From Thalassolituus sp. UBA1087 (GTDB lineage: Bacteria; Pseudomonadota; Gammaproteobacteria; Pseudomonadales; Oceanobacteraceae): DNA of 64,000 nt. The stretch's first letter is position 1. The number at the start of each line of letters is the position of its first letter. A program made the position numbers and the translations under genes. The notes under the pieces are model-generated. The model was not told where the DNA came from. It saw only the letters and a program-made list of their open reading frames with translations, and ran no database searches. The DNA lies in the NCBI GenBank assembly GCA_002314145.1, contig DCCG01000034.1, positions 81,287 through 145,286 of the forward strand. The letters are read 5' to 3'. Of the stretch, positions 1 through 9,187 are shown piece after piece.

Positions 1-900
1 ACCGTTCTCCAGGAAGTAAGCACGGTTTTCAACCTGCAGTTCTTCCAGCGTTTCCAGACAATCAGCCGCAAACGCCGGGCTGATGACATCAACCCGCCCG
101 ACGCCGTCCTTTGCCCACTGCTTCAGTGTCTCATCGGTATAGGGTTTGACCCACTCCTCACGACCAAAACGCGACTGAAACGAACACAGCCACTGATCAT
201 CCGCCAGCCCCAGTTCAGCGGCAACAGCGCTGGCTGTGGCCCGGCACTGGTCCGGATAGGGATCGCCCATATGTTCGTAGCGTTCCGGAATACCATGAAA
301 CGATAACAGCAGCCGGTCACCGGTGCCGTGTTGCGCGCGGTATTCACGCACAGAATCCGCCAGTGCGCGGATGTACAGCGGGTGCTGATGATAGTCATTA
401 ATAAACCGCATTTCCGGCAGGTGCGGACAGACGCTCAGGCCTTTGGCCAGGCGATCGAATACAGCCGCGGTGGTGCTGGAGGAAAACTGCGGATACAAAG
501 GCAGGACCAGCATTTTCTCCACCCCGGCTTCGCGCAGTTCACGACCGGCCTGCTCCATCGATGGCTCACCATAGGTCATGGCCAGCGCCACCGGAACATC
601 ACAGCCAAATTCCTGTGCCAGCGATTGTTTCAGTGCCTCTTGCTGACGCCGGGAAATCGCCATCAGAGGCGAACCGTCTTCTGTCCAGACCGATTGATAG
701 GCTTTCGCCACACGCCCGGGACGAATACGCAGAATCACGCCGTGCAGAATCATCCACCACAGAGGGCGCGGCACATCCACGACCCGCTTATCCCACAAAA
801 ACTCCGCCAGATATTCACGTACAGCGGCGGCTGTCGGGGCTTTGGGTGTACCAAGGTTGGCGAGCAGAACACCAAAAGGCGGTTGTTGCCGGGAAGTCAC
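1..900 (-). CDS. hemH: Ferrochelatase, partial (C-terminus beyond window edge)
   Basis: Ferrochelatase inserts Fe2+ into protoporphyrin IX, the last step of haem synthesis, at the inner face of the cytoplasmic membrane. I translated 300 codons from a GTG at 898-900, preceded by AGGAGA. The N-terminus reads VLLANLGTP, typical of the family. The mid-protein catalytic stretch LLLSFHGIPERY contains the conserved active-site His, followed by MGDPYPDQC and a C-terminal SPAFAADCLETLEEL segment. The family is about 320-370 residues, so only the last few dozen residues are missing off the left edge. There is no sign of frameshift. It is transcribed away from the Anbu gene, with about 320 bp between the two starts. 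Function is near certain from the motifs. Confidence 0.96.
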   Translation of the reverse strand, partial: MTSRQQPPFGVLLANLGTPKAPTAAAVREYLAEFLWDKRVVDVPRPLWWMILHGVILRIRPGRVAKAYQSVWTEDGSPLMAISRRQQEALKQSLAQEFGCDVPVALAMTYGEPSMEQAGRELREAGVEKMLVLPLYPQFSSSTTAAVFDRLAKGLSVCPHLPEMRFINDYHQHPLYIRALADSVREYRAQHGTGDRLLLSFHGIPERYEHMGDPYPDQCRATASAVAAELGLADDQWLCSFQSRFGREEWVKPYTDETLKQWAKDGVGRVDVISPAFAADCLETLEELQVENRAYFLENG

Positions 901-1219
901 GGAATTGTCTCCTGTGCATTGTATAGGTTTGCGGAATCCTGTAGCAGGCCTGTAAAAGGTCTGTCGATGGGCAGTTTACTTGATCGCCTGTCGCCGGTCA
1001 CCAGACGCAGGCTATCAGGCTGATCAATAAAACACGGGCAGAGAGTCAGCTTTGGCAGGAAAACAGCCCGCGGGCAGACTGGACAAAACCGGGCGGCTGG
1101 GGCAACCTTCGCGCTCCTTCCGTACCGGCTCACCAGCGCACAACAATCTCTGTGGTAACGGCTATAGTCAACAGACCCGCAGCAGAAAGCCGGACGGATT
1201 TATTGGGAGAGAACCACTC
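901..1219. other. Divergent intergenic region hemH / Anbu
   Basis: This 319-bp stretch separates two divergent starts and must hold both promoters. I see no tRNA, strong hairpin or convincing operator in it. The open frames that cross it are not supported by ribosome-binding sites. Confidence 0.5.
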
Positions 1220-1939
1220 ATGACTTATTGCGTCGCACTGAAACTGAAAGAGGGTCTGGTGCTGACTTCCGACTCCCGCACCAATGCCGGTGTCGATCAC
1301 ATTGCCAGCTTCCGCAAACTGCATGTGCAGGAAGTGCCCGGAGAACGGGTAATCTTCCTGCAGAGCGCGGGCAATCTGGCCACCACCCAGAGTGTGATCA
1401 CCGTGCTGCAACAGCAGATCAAAAACGCCGAACGTCATATTCTCAATGTGCCGGGTCTGTACGATGTGGCAGAACTGGTGGGCAAGACCATCCGCGAGAT
1501 TATCAAACGGGATTCAGGCCAGAACCAGGGCGTGGATTTTGGCTGCAATATGCTGGTCAGCGGGCAGATCAAAGGCGACGAGCCGCGTCTTTTCCATGTC
1601 TATCCCCAGGGCAACTTTATTGAAGCCTGTGAAGACACCCCTTACTTTCAGATCGGTGAGAGTAAATACGGTAAACCCATCCTTGACCGTATTATTGATT
1701 TTGAAACGCCGCTGGAACGCGCCTTACAGTGTTCTCTGATTTCTATGGATTCCACGCTGCGCAGTAACTTATCCGTCGGCATGCCACTGGACGTGGTCAG
1801 TTACCTTAACGATGCGCTCAGTTCGCCGGGCATCCGTCGCATTGATGAGACCAATGAAGATTTCCTGAAACTGCGTCAGGCCTGGTCAGAAGGTATCCGC
1901 GCACTGTTCGACAGTATCCCGCTGATGGTGAAAGACTGA
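1220..1939 (+). CDS. Anbu-type proteasome-like protease (ancestral beta subunit)
   Basis: A 239-aa member of the bacterial proteasome-type Ntn-hydrolase family called Anbu (COG3484). The protein starts MTYCVALKL, which leaves Thr2 as the N-terminal nucleophile once Met is removed. It is followed by SDSRTNAGVDHIASFRK, the family hallmark with its Asp and Lys active-site residues (Asp18 and Lys33 by count). I chose the ATG at 1220 because it gives the catalytic Thr at position 2 and has GGGAGA upstream; the frame extends further upstream without support. Anbu usually sits beside an alpha-E protein, an ATP-grasp protein and a transglutaminase-like protease. None is present here: neighbours are hemH and emrB. 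Substrate and physiological role are not settled for the family. Confidence 0.92.
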   Translation: MTYCVALKLKEGLVLTSDSRTNAGVDHIASFRKLHVQEVPGERVIFLQSAGNLATTQSVITVLQQQIKNAERHILNVPGLYDVAELVGKTIREIIKRDSGQNQGVDFGCNMLVSGQIKGDEPRLFHVYPQGNFIEACEDTPYFQIGESKYGKPILDRIIDFETPLERALQCSLISMDSTLRSNLSVGMPLDVVSYLNDALSSPGIRRIDETNEDFLKLRQAWSEGIRALFDSIPLMVKD

Positions 1940-1985
1940 GCGGCCACCACGGCCGCGCGGTTCACAGCGGCCTGAGCGGCGCTGA

Positions 1986-3533
1986 TCAGTGAGCCTCCGC
2001 CGGCGCCAGCCCTTCTTCTTTCGCCGCCGGACGGATCAACAGAGAAGCCAGCGCCGCCACCAGCAACATACTGCCCAGCGCAAAGAAAGCTTCGTTATAG
2101 GACATCACCATGGCCTGCTGGGTCATTTCATTCATCAGCATGCCGTACTTCTGTTCCGCCGGTCCGCCATGCATACCCAACACCATTCCCATGTTGTGCA
2201 TATATTCTGCGGCTGCCTGAGTGCCGTTGACGACACTCTGCTGAATCTGAATAAGATGAAAATCGGTGCGGTCGGATAACAGCGTAGCCAGTACTGCAAT
2301 GCCCACTGCACCACCGAGGTTACGCATCACATTAAACAGTGTGGAAGCTGAAGCAGTGTCTTCCTGCTTTAAATTCTGTGACGACATCACCGACAGCGGC
2401 ACCATAATAAATGGCTGCCCGAGTGCGCGTACTAACAGTGCCGGAATCAGATAGGAACCATCGTATTCTGTGGTCATATGAATATTCATAAACATGCTGC
2501 CGCCCATCACCGCAAAACCGAACGCCACCAGATATTTGGCATCGATTTTTTTCATAATACGGGGAATGAGCGGGAAAAACGGTAATTGCGGGAAACCGAC
2601 CCACATCAATACCAGACCGATATCCAGTGCGGTGTAGTCATGTACAGAAGCCAGATAAAGAGGTACAAGATAAACAGAACCAAATAAACCCGCCCCTAAC
2701 GCCACGTAAGTGACGCAGGACAGCGCAAAGTCACGGCTGTAAAACAACCTGAGGTTGACCAGCGGATGATCAGTGGTTAATTGCTTGCGCACAAACAGCA
2801 CCAGACTGACGACACTGACCACCGCCAGCCAGCGGATATATTCCGCATCAAACCAGTCATCCTTGGAACCTTCTTCCAGCATTACCTGTAAACAACCCAG
2901 TCCCAGTGCCATGGTAATCATGCCGAACAAATCAATGCGTTTGAGCTGTTCATCGTCACCCGGTTCTTTATCCAGCCCTTCGGCCAGCAGCCACAGCACG
3001 GCAATGCCGGGAATGACATTCAGATAAAAAATGTAATGCCAGCTCAGGGCATCGGTTAACCAGCCCCCTAACGTGGGGCCGATGCTGGGCGCAAAGGTAG
3101 CGGTAACGCCGAACAGGGCCATCCCCACCGGCCGCTTATCCAGTGGCAGCAGTTGCAGAATTAAGGTGAATGCCATCGGAATTAACGCGCCGCCGGTAAA
3201 ACCCTGCATGGCGCGGAACACAATCATAGATTCCAGATTCCAGGCAAAGGAACACAGCAGTGAGGAAATAATAAAACCCGTGGTATTCCACAGCAGGTAA
3301 CGGCGTGGCGACAACCAGGCGGCGAAAAAACCGGTGAGCGGAATGGCGATCATTTCCGCTACCAGATACGAGGTGGCTATCCATGAAGATTCTTCCAGCG
3401 TCGCACCCAGTGCCGCCTGAATATCTTTCAGCGATGAGTTGGTGATCTGGATATCCAGAATCGCCATAAAGGCGCCCAGCAAAGCACCGCCGATGGCCAG
3501 CCAGTTTTTAACCGGTACGTCGCCCCTGCTCAT
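1986..3533 (-). CDS. emrB: DHA2-family MFS multidrug efflux permease (EmrB-like)
   Basis: 515-aa inner-membrane drug:H+ antiporter of the 14-helix DHA2 group. Visible features are the N-terminal LLGAFMAILDIQITNSSL helix (family motif LDxTIVN-like), WIATSYLVAEM, the motif A/C region FRAMQGFTGGALIPMAF with GVTATFAPSIGPTLGGW, and a C-terminal half with PFIMVPLSVMSSQNL. It starts 6 bp after the emrA stop and is surely co-transcribed. The pair would form a tripartite pump with a TolC-like outer-membrane channel, which is not encoded here. No MarR/EmrR regulator is adjacent. Substrates cannot be predicted beyond hydrophobic toxicants typical of EmrAB. Confidence 0.92.
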   Translation of the reverse strand: MSRGDVPVKNWLAIGGALLGAFMAILDIQITNSSLKDIQAALGATLEESSWIATSYLVAEMIAIPLTGFFAAWLSPRRYLLWNTTGFIISSLLCSFAWNLESMIVFRAMQGFTGGALIPMAFTLILQLLPLDKRPVGMALFGVTATFAPSIGPTLGGWLTDALSWHYIFYLNVIPGIAVLWLLAEGLDKEPGDDEQLKRIDLFGMITMALGLGCLQVMLEEGSKDDWFDAEYIRWLAVVSVVSLVLFVRKQLTTDHPLVNLRLFYSRDFALSCVTYVALGAGLFGSVYLVPLYLASVHDYTALDIGLVLMWVGFPQLPFFPLIPRIMKKIDAKYLVAFGFAVMGGSMFMNIHMTTEYDGSYLIPALLVRALGQPFIMVPLSVMSSQNLKQEDTASASTLFNVMRNLGGAVGIAVLATLLSDRTDFHLIQIQQSVVNGTQAAAEYMHNMGMVLGMHGGPAEQKYGMLMNEMTQQAMVMSYNEAFFALGSMLLVAALASLLIRPAAKEEGLAPAEAH

Positions 3534-3539
3534 ACAGAA

Positions 3540-4544
3540 TTACTCGGTAAAAACCGTCGCGATCACCGACATACCGGCACGGATCTGACTCAGGTCCTGG
3601 CCTTCCTCAAACACGATTTTGACCGGCAGGCGCTGCGTGACTTTGGTGAAATTACCCGTGGCATTCTGTGGCGGAATCAACGCAAATTCAGAACCTGTGG
3701 CGGCAAAAAAGCTGTCGACCTTACCTTTGAACACCGTATCCGGCAGCGCATCAATTTCGATATCCACCGCTTGTCCGGCACGGATATCTGCGACCTGAGT
3801 TTCTTTAAAATTGGCATACACCCAGAGCGGCTGAGTCACCAGACTGAACAGGCGCAGCTCCGGGCTGACCATTTGCCCCAGTTGCACCTGCTGGCTGGTG
3901 ACCACACCATCACGGGCGGCACGCAGACCGGTATAAGCAAGATTGAGTTCGGCACTGGTTAAATCGGCAGCGGCCTTATCCACTGCGGCACTGAGCTGCG
4001 GCTTTTCACCCTGCATAGACACCAGATTCGCTTTCTGCGACGCCAGCTGAGCCCGGGCCTGATTAAGCCGCGCCCGGGAGGCATCCCGGTTCAGTTCTGC
4101 AGCGTCAATGTCATCCTGGGAAACATATTGCTTGCCCCGCAACTGCTTCAGCCGGTCCAGTTGCTGGCCGGTGCGTTGCCAGTCAGCCCGGGCTGCCGCC
4201 ACACTGGCCTCAGCCGCCGTCACCAGGGCTTTCTGCGCTTCTTCACGCTCACTCAGATGATTCAGATTCGCCCGGGCCTGATCCAGCAGTGCCTGCGCCT
4301 GAGCAACCCGGGCCTGATAAGGCGCCGGGTCCAGCTGCACCAACAGATCACCAGCACTGACCGCCTGGTTTTCCGTCACAGCAATGTTCAGCACACTGCC
4401 CTGTACGCGGCTCATCACCGGAAGAATATCGGCTTTCACATAAGCATTGTCGGTCTCTTCCAGTCCCTGATGCATCCACCACCAGACACCACCGGCAATA
4501 GCGACCACCGCAAGTACAATAAGAACTCTGACTTTCTTCGGCAT
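3540..4544 (-). CDS. emrA: HlyD/EmrA-family membrane fusion (periplasmic adaptor) protein
   Basis: 334-aa adaptor linking EmrB to an outer-membrane channel. An N-terminal signal anchor is seen at about residues 6-24 (VLIVLAVVAIAGGVWWW). Then comes the barrel-sandwich half motif NAYVKADILPVMSRVQGSV, a long alpha-helical hairpin rich in Ala/Gln/Arg (about 80-190), the second lipoyl half LAYTGLRAARDGVVTSQQVQLGQMV, and a beta-barrel ending in RAGMSVIATV. Length matches the family. It is first gene of the emrAB operon; the 235-bp region upstream of it should carry the promoter. Confidence 0.93.
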   Translation of the reverse strand: MPKKVRVLIVLAVVAIAGGVWWWMHQGLEETDNAYVKADILPVMSRVQGSVLNIAVTENQAVSAGDLLVQLDPAPYQARVAQAQALLDQARANLNHLSEREEAQKALVTAAEASVAAARADWQRTGQQLDRLKQLRGKQYVSQDDIDAAELNRDASRARLNQARAQLASQKANLVSMQGEKPQLSAAVDKAAADLTSAELNLAYTGLRAARDGVVTSQQVQLGQMVSPELRLFSLVTQPLWVYANFKETQVADIRAGQAVDIEIDALPDTVFKGKVDSFFAATGSEFALIPPQNATGNFTKVTQRLPVKIVFEEGQDLSQIRAGMSVIATVFTE

Positions 4545-4779
4545 AACTGAACCTGAATACAGAAAATTAGGGAGGCTAAGTCTACCGGGAATGTGAGCAG
4601 TGTAAACACCACTTTAGAGGCCTTATTGGCGACATTTCAGGAACAATAAAACCCTGAAACAGCAACATTATCGATCTATGGCACAACAATACCGTGATAC
4701 CGGCATAAAATGACCCATAGGTGGCAAATCCGGCCGCTTTAACGGTTCCGGGGGGCGTAACACCGGCCAGACAATCCTG

Positions 4780-6018
4780 TCAGCGCATGTACATCAGCTC
4801 ACTGATCACAGGGTCCGCGCCGCAGGCAGGGAAGCCAATATTGAAATAGCTGTCATGGTAAGAAAAAACGCTCACCGTACCAGTGGCAATGCCACTGTGG
4901 TCAGCACATAAGGTGATATCGGAGGCAACAACAAAGAGCAATCCATATTGCGGCAGATAAAGTTCGAAACCGGACAGCATTGCCTCTAAGTCCTCGCGCT
5001 CACCATTAAAACGGTAAGTCACGTCATCAGAGCGCAGCAGGTTCTCGTTACTTTTAAAGTGAGAGGCAGGATGATCAGGCGTGGCACTTTCCTGCAGACT
5101 CTCATCAGCCCAGGCGAATTCTGCTACTCCGCCGGCAGCGGCGTGCCGTCGCAGAGTGAGGCGCCGGGTTTCTGTTCTGCTCTGATGACCGGCGGGTCCG
5201 CTGGAACGGTCAGATATAAGGGTTTCCCGGGTGCTGTCACGGACAGACGTCGCGACCCCGGCGATTGTCAGATCAGAGAAATCACGTTCAGCAGACGTCG
5301 TAAAGGACTCATAATAAAATGACTGACCATCGGCATGGCGCTTTTCGAACCAGCGCTGAACAGTATCCGAATAGCGGCCACTGACGGTTACGGTATCTCC
5401 TTCCGACTGCGTACAGAAGTCATCAAACACATAAATCTGTTCCCACGATGCATCGTTCGTATAACGATCAACATCGTCGTCGTTTTTATTGTTAACACCG
5501 CTTACCGGCAAGGAATCCGGAGTCCTTCCCTGAACAGTGCCATCTGGTAATTGCGACACGGACGACATCCGGTACTGATAAGTAAACTGACCTCCGCAGT
5601 CGCCATAAAAAGTCACCGGACCGGCGGTATCCGTGGTCGTTGCCGGAGTCAGATCAGCCTGGTTCTGACCGGTTAAATCTGACGCGGTCAGAGACGAAGC
5701 CAGAAGCGCTGCGGAAGCATGACCGGACCGTTCCGCAGTACGCTCATCCACCGCATGCCAGATATCGTCACTGGCCTGATCAATCAGCATGGTCTGCCAC
5801 AATACTCTGACGGCGTCTTCTGCCTGTGCGGCCATGGTGTGGTAGTTACTGGTTTCAGGAAGCGCAAAATCTTCTGTGCCGCGATAGGTCAGATTATTCA
5901 GTGCGGGCGGTTTTTGACTACCATCCCCGCTATCCGGGCTGCCGCCTGAACCACCACCACAGGCAACCAACAGACACGACATCCCCGCCAGGACTGACGG
6001 CATACGCTTAGGTAACAT
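4780..6018 (-). CDS. Hypothetical lipoprotein, paralogue of the next gene upstream
   Basis: 412-aa predicted lipoprotein of unknown function. The chosen ATG (6018) gives MLPKRMP, a hydrophobic stretch and the lipobox LLVAC followed by a Gly/Ser linker; AAGGAA lies upstream. The mature part is mostly beta-like, polar and acidic. It shares spaced motifs with the 6252-7346 product: VTFYGDC (VTVYGNC in the other), LTIAGV (LTVAGV), TYRFNG (TYRVDG), YLPQYG (YIPDYG) and CGADPVISEL (CGADAEVSDV) at the C-terminus. Two cysteines near the end could form a disulfide. I do not recognise the family. The terminator between the two genes suggests separate transcription. Confidence 0.8.
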   Translation of the reverse strand: MLPKRMPSVLAGMSCLLVACGGGSGGSPDSGDGSQKPPALNNLTYRGTEDFALPETSNYHTMAAQAEDAVRVLWQTMLIDQASDDIWHAVDERTAERSGHASAALLASSLTASDLTGQNQADLTPATTTDTAGPVTFYGDCGGQFTYQYRMSSVSQLPDGTVQGRTPDSLPVSGVNNKNDDDVDRYTNDASWEQIYVFDDFCTQSEGDTVTVSGRYSDTVQRWFEKRHADGQSFYYESFTTSAERDFSDLTIAGVATSVRDSTRETLISDRSSGPAGHQSRTETRRLTLRRHAAAGGVAEFAWADESLQESATPDHPASHFKSNENLLRSDDVTYRFNGEREDLEAMLSGFELYLPQYGLLFVVASDITLCADHSGIATGTVSVFSYHDSYFNIGFPACGADPVISELMYMR

Positions 6019-6085
6019 GAACAAATTCCTTTTTAACAGCAATAACCACCGCACAAAAAAAACACGGTACAAAGAACATAGCCAC

Positions 6086-6120
6086 AAAAAAAAACGTAGC
6101 CTGCGTTGACAGGCTACGTT
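6086..6120 (-). terminator. Rho-independent terminator after the upstream lipoprotein gene
   Basis: A perfect 11-bp stem (6093-6103 with 6110-6120, loop of six) is followed on the minus strand by a run of nine T. It lies about 130 bp past the stop of the 6252-7346 gene and before the next gene start at 6018, so the two paralogues are separated transcriptionally. Confidence 0.9.
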
Positions 6121-6251
6121 CTGATATTAATCACGCCGTGTGGCTGACCGCCATTCAGGCGTCTTATCTATAATCATTTTACGGTCAGATTTCAACGCTG
6201 ATAGTTCATTCGCTATACCGGATCATTGGTCTGACCTTGCCGGCAGAATGA

Positions 6252-7346
6252 TCAGTCAGCGGTGCTGACGTCACTGACCTCGGCGTCTGCACCACATTGA
6301 TTATAAGTCATTGTAAAGCTGTCATCGCCATTGTAAACAACAGCTTCACCGTCAACAGAACTGATATGTGACGGCTGGGATATACCACAGGGGGAGGATT
6401 GGCTTACATCGACACCAACCTTGCCGTAATCCGGGATATATATGTCAATATAAGGTAACATCCCATCAACCCGATAGGTTGTATTATTTATCCGGTACAG
6501 GTTGGTTACTTCCCGGATGTCAGTGTCAGCGTCTTCTTTAACATAGACAGAACCATCCACTACGATCGACTGACCCGAATAGGATATTGTTATATGGCGT
6601 GTCTGATTTTCCTCGAAGTTATTCTCACCGATCTGCTGGCCCGAAACTTCGAAATTACCTGAGATATTGACGTCCACTCCGGCCACAGTCAGTGGTGAAT
6701 AATTGAATTCTTCTACAGCCTGATAGTCATTTTTATAACTGGTATATTGCTGCCCGGGCATGGTATAGGTTGCTTCAGTGGTGTCCGTATAGCGATAGGT
6801 ATCTGTACCGGTGAGAGTGACATCCCCATCAGAGCTGACGCAGAGGCTGTCAGCATTGATGCTTGTGGTAACGTCTGAATCAGATATTTCTTCGTATTGG
6901 TCCGGGTTATCAGTATCCGCTTCAACCGTGCGGTGTCCGGAACCCTCAACACTGAATTCTGCAGCGCCCGGGGCATCATTACAGTTGCCATAAACGGTCA
7001 CAGAGTCGGAATATGTTTCTTCACTGCCGGATTCACCGGTCAGCGGTGGAAACTCCACCTCCGCATCGTCTGCCTGCTCATAAAGCCCCTGAAATATGTT
7101 ACCTGTCACCTGATCACCTGTGTAAAGCACAATACTGCCACCCAGAGCAATCTCGACCTGAGCTGCTAAGTCACCAACCTGTTCATCCGTCAGCTGACTA
7201 AGATCCACTTCCCCCTCTTCACCAACATAATTCAGTGCACCAGAATCGGAATGAGAAGATGAGCTGCCACCACAGGCGGACAAAGCAACAGTCAGTGAAA
7301 AGGCACCGGCGAAAAGCAATGGCCGGAGCGGAAGTTGAGAAATCAT
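6252..7346 (-). CDS. Hypothetical lipoprotein, paralogue of the adjacent downstream gene
   Basis: 364-aa predicted lipoprotein. The ATG at 7346 is preceded by AAGGAATTC and gives MISQLPLRPLL, a hydrophobic core and the lipobox ALSAC followed by GGSSSS. The mature protein is strongly acidic, with many Asp, Glu, Ser and Thr residues and tandem DTD-type patches. Shared motifs with the neighbouring gene (VTVYGNC, PLTVAGV, TYRVDGMLPYIDIYIPDYG, CGAD near the end) point to tandem duplication followed by strong divergence. The acidic bias fits a secreted protein in a marine cell. No enzyme motif is recognised. Confidence 0.8.
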   Translation of the reverse strand: MISQLPLRPLLFAGAFSLTVALSACGGSSSSHSDSGALNYVGEEGEVDLSQLTDEQVGDLAAQVEIALGGSIVLYTGDQVTGNIFQGLYEQADDAEVEFPPLTGESGSEETYSDSVTVYGNCNDAPGAAEFSVEGSGHRTVEADTDNPDQYEEISDSDVTTSINADSLCVSSDGDVTLTGTDTYRYTDTTEATYTMPGQQYTSYKNDYQAVEEFNYSPLTVAGVDVNISGNFEVSGQQIGENNFEENQTRHITISYSGQSIVVDGSVYVKEDADTDIREVTNLYRINNTTYRVDGMLPYIDIYIPDYGKVGVDVSQSSPCGISQPSHISSVDGEAVVYNGDDSFTMTYNQCGADAEVSDVSTAD

Positions 7347-7502
7347 GCGTGAATTCCTTATAAAACAGGCTGGATAAATTGAATACTCTGAGCCGATAAA
7401 GAGGCCAGTCAGTATTAACAATAAAAATAATAACACGAACACACAGAAGCAGAGGAGGAAAAAGGCTTTATCAGGCTGTACTCAGGGACCAATGCGGTCA
7501 GT

Positions 7503-8132
7503 TCATTTATTATTGTTACTGAAATCCAGCGTGACGATATTATCGTTCACAGACATAACCGCCTGTTCAGATTCCAGCCGCATTTTTTCAGCCACCAATA
7601 ACCGGCAACGCTCTGCCAATACTTCTGCCGGGCTGAATGGTCCTTCGCCCCTCAGGCTGCTGTTCAGAGGAAAGGTAAATGCTAACGCCTCATGCTCGTC
7701 CATTGATAAAGGCAGATGTTGCGATGACAGATGTTGCGATGAATAGTGGCGCTCCAGTTTATTCAGCAGTTTATACAATGCACCGGAAGGTCTGGCATCA
7801 GCGCCTTTGCAGCAGAACTGATCCTCAGCGATGCTCTTTATATACTGACGTAATGGTTTATTGTCGGGCAAACCGATACTGCGGCACATCACAATAAGAT
7901 CGTAACTCATACGTCTGGCAAACAACTCAGGAAAGTACCGAAGATCATGCTGATCCAGACCACAGATCACCATCAGGTAGCGACTGTTCAGCTCCTGTGC
8001 CACCACGCAGATATCGCCACCAATTAACCTACAGGCGGTTTGCCACCGTAATCCGGGATAGGCATGATTCACCGGCTTAATATGCTTATATAAGAACTTA
8101 CACAGATAGTTATCAAGTTCGATCTGCACCAT
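7503..8132 (-). CDS. Hypothetical protein downstream of a GST gene
   Basis: 209-aa cytoplasmic protein, not recognised. I chose the ATG at 8132 (MVQIELDNYL), four bases after the GST stop codon, so the two are translationally linked. An alternative upstream start at 8168 would overlap the GST gene. The central segment WQTACRLIGGDICVVAQELNSRYLMVICG followed by FPELFARRM faintly recalls the DUF6933 type of small alpha/beta protein; this is only an impression. A 15-bp exact tandem duplication inside the gene encodes SSQHL twice (7713-7742). Confidence 0.75.
   Translation of the reverse strand: MVQIELDNYLCKFLYKHIKPVNHAYPGLRWQTACRLIGGDICVVAQELNSRYLMVICGLDQHDLRYFPELFARRMSYDLIVMCRSIGLPDNKPLRQYIKSIAEDQFCCKGADARPSGALYKLLNKLERHYSSQHLSSQHLPLSMDEHEALAFTFPLNSSLRGEGPFSPAEVLAERCRLLVAEKMRLESEQAVMSVNDNIVTLDFSNNNK
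7713..7742. repeat. 15-bp exact tandem duplication within a coding region
   Basis: CAGATGTTGCGATGA occurs twice in direct succession (7713-7727 and 7728-7742). It keeps the reading frame and duplicates the peptide SSQHL, so it is likely a replication-slippage event. Confidence 0.95.
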
Positions 8133-8136
8133 GGTT

Positions 8137-8784
8137 TCAGCGCCTGATCTCGCTGAGCATTTTCCCATAGCCTTCTTCTGTCATAACCTGATCAACCGAG
8201 GCACGTGTCAGCATAAGGCGATAGTGTTCCTGACACCTGGACGGCAATGGCAGGCCAATATGTTTTGCCCAGAATTCGGTATAAAAAAGGGCTGCATCTG
8301 CGATAGAAAACTGACCGAAGAGATACCCGCCGCCTTCCAGCCATTCATCTGCCAGCATAAAATATTCACTGACGAGGGTGCGCCCCTGTGCCTGGACCCG
8401 TTCCTGTTCAGCGGGAATTTCTGAGTATTTTTCCGCCGTAAATATTCGGGTAAAGCCCTGGCCATGAATGGTATTAACGACATAATTCAGGACTTCAATG
8501 GTTTTCAGACGGGTAATAAGATCGTCAGACAACAGAGATTTTTGCGGATAAGCCTGGGCTAACCATAAGCTAATGGATAAAAAATCGGTTAATGCTGTGC
8601 CGTCTTCCAGTACCAGGGTGGGGATCGTGCCTTTCGGATTCAGTCGCCGGTAATCCGCGCTGTGCTGATCGCCCGCCATCAGGTTAACCAGATACACCTC
8701 AAAGACCGGCCCGCATTCCTCCAGCAGGATATGAATGCCTGTGGTACATGACCCCGGGGTCATATAAAACCTGAGATTAGCCAT
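8137..8784 (-). CDS. Glutathione S-transferase family protein
   Basis: 215-aa soluble GST. The N-terminal thioredoxin-like domain begins LRFYMTPGSCTTGIHILLEECG, with Ser/Thr/Cys at the usual catalytic position (about residues 12-15). The cis-Pro GSH-binding motif is NPKGTIPTLVLEDGTALTDFLSISLWLA (about 50-80). The all-alpha C-terminal half contains GGYLFGQFSIADAALFY, the N-capping box of the family. It resembles the bacterial beta-class group but lacks the exact PGACS sequence, having PGSCT. The next gene follows after 4 bp. Natural substrate unknown. Confidence 0.88.
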   Translation of the reverse strand: MANLRFYMTPGSCTTGIHILLEECGPVFEVYLVNLMAGDQHSADYRRLNPKGTIPTLVLEDGTALTDFLSISLWLAQAYPQKSLLSDDLITRLKTIEVLNYVVNTIHGQGFTRIFTAEKYSEIPAEQERVQAQGRTLVSEYFMLADEWLEGGGYLFGQFSIADAALFYTEFWAKHIGLPLPSRCQEHYRLMLTRASVDQVMTEEGYGKMLSEIRR

Positions 8785-9187
8785 ACTGCTCTCCTGATAC
8801 GGCGGAAAAACTCAGATAATTGCAAAACCACGGCCACCACAGAGTCCGGCAGGGCCTGGTTCCGCCGCTTTAAAACCCCGCAAAATCAATCAGATAGCGC
8901 GTTATAAGAGATCACCGCTAAAGCCCTGACTGTCGGATAAGTAACAGCGGCCGCCTGAAGCAACACGGCTTGTCGTACTTCCACCACAGGCCGGCCAGTC
9001 AGTGAGGGGACGGTTTTTAAGGGGATGACGTTTCAGATGATGCCTCAGCTGGTGACGTTATCAGTAGCCATCACTGACACTACTTATCGAAAATTCAGAT
9101 AGTTAATTCCCATTTATTCTGATTTTTCGCTACGGCGGTTTGACTATGATTAGCCCACCCTCAGGTAAGACAATATGAAGAACTGCT
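8785..9187. other. Divergent intergenic region GST / cytochrome b561
   Basis: 403 bp between two divergent starts; both promoters should lie here. I see no strong hairpin, repeat or RNA gene. Translation of the downstream gene begins after a weak Shine-Dalgarno sequence. Confidence 0.5.

Noticed and set aside
328..1023. Open frame on the plus strand over hemH
   Set aside because: Antisense to the recognised ferrochelatase coding sequence; not a gene.
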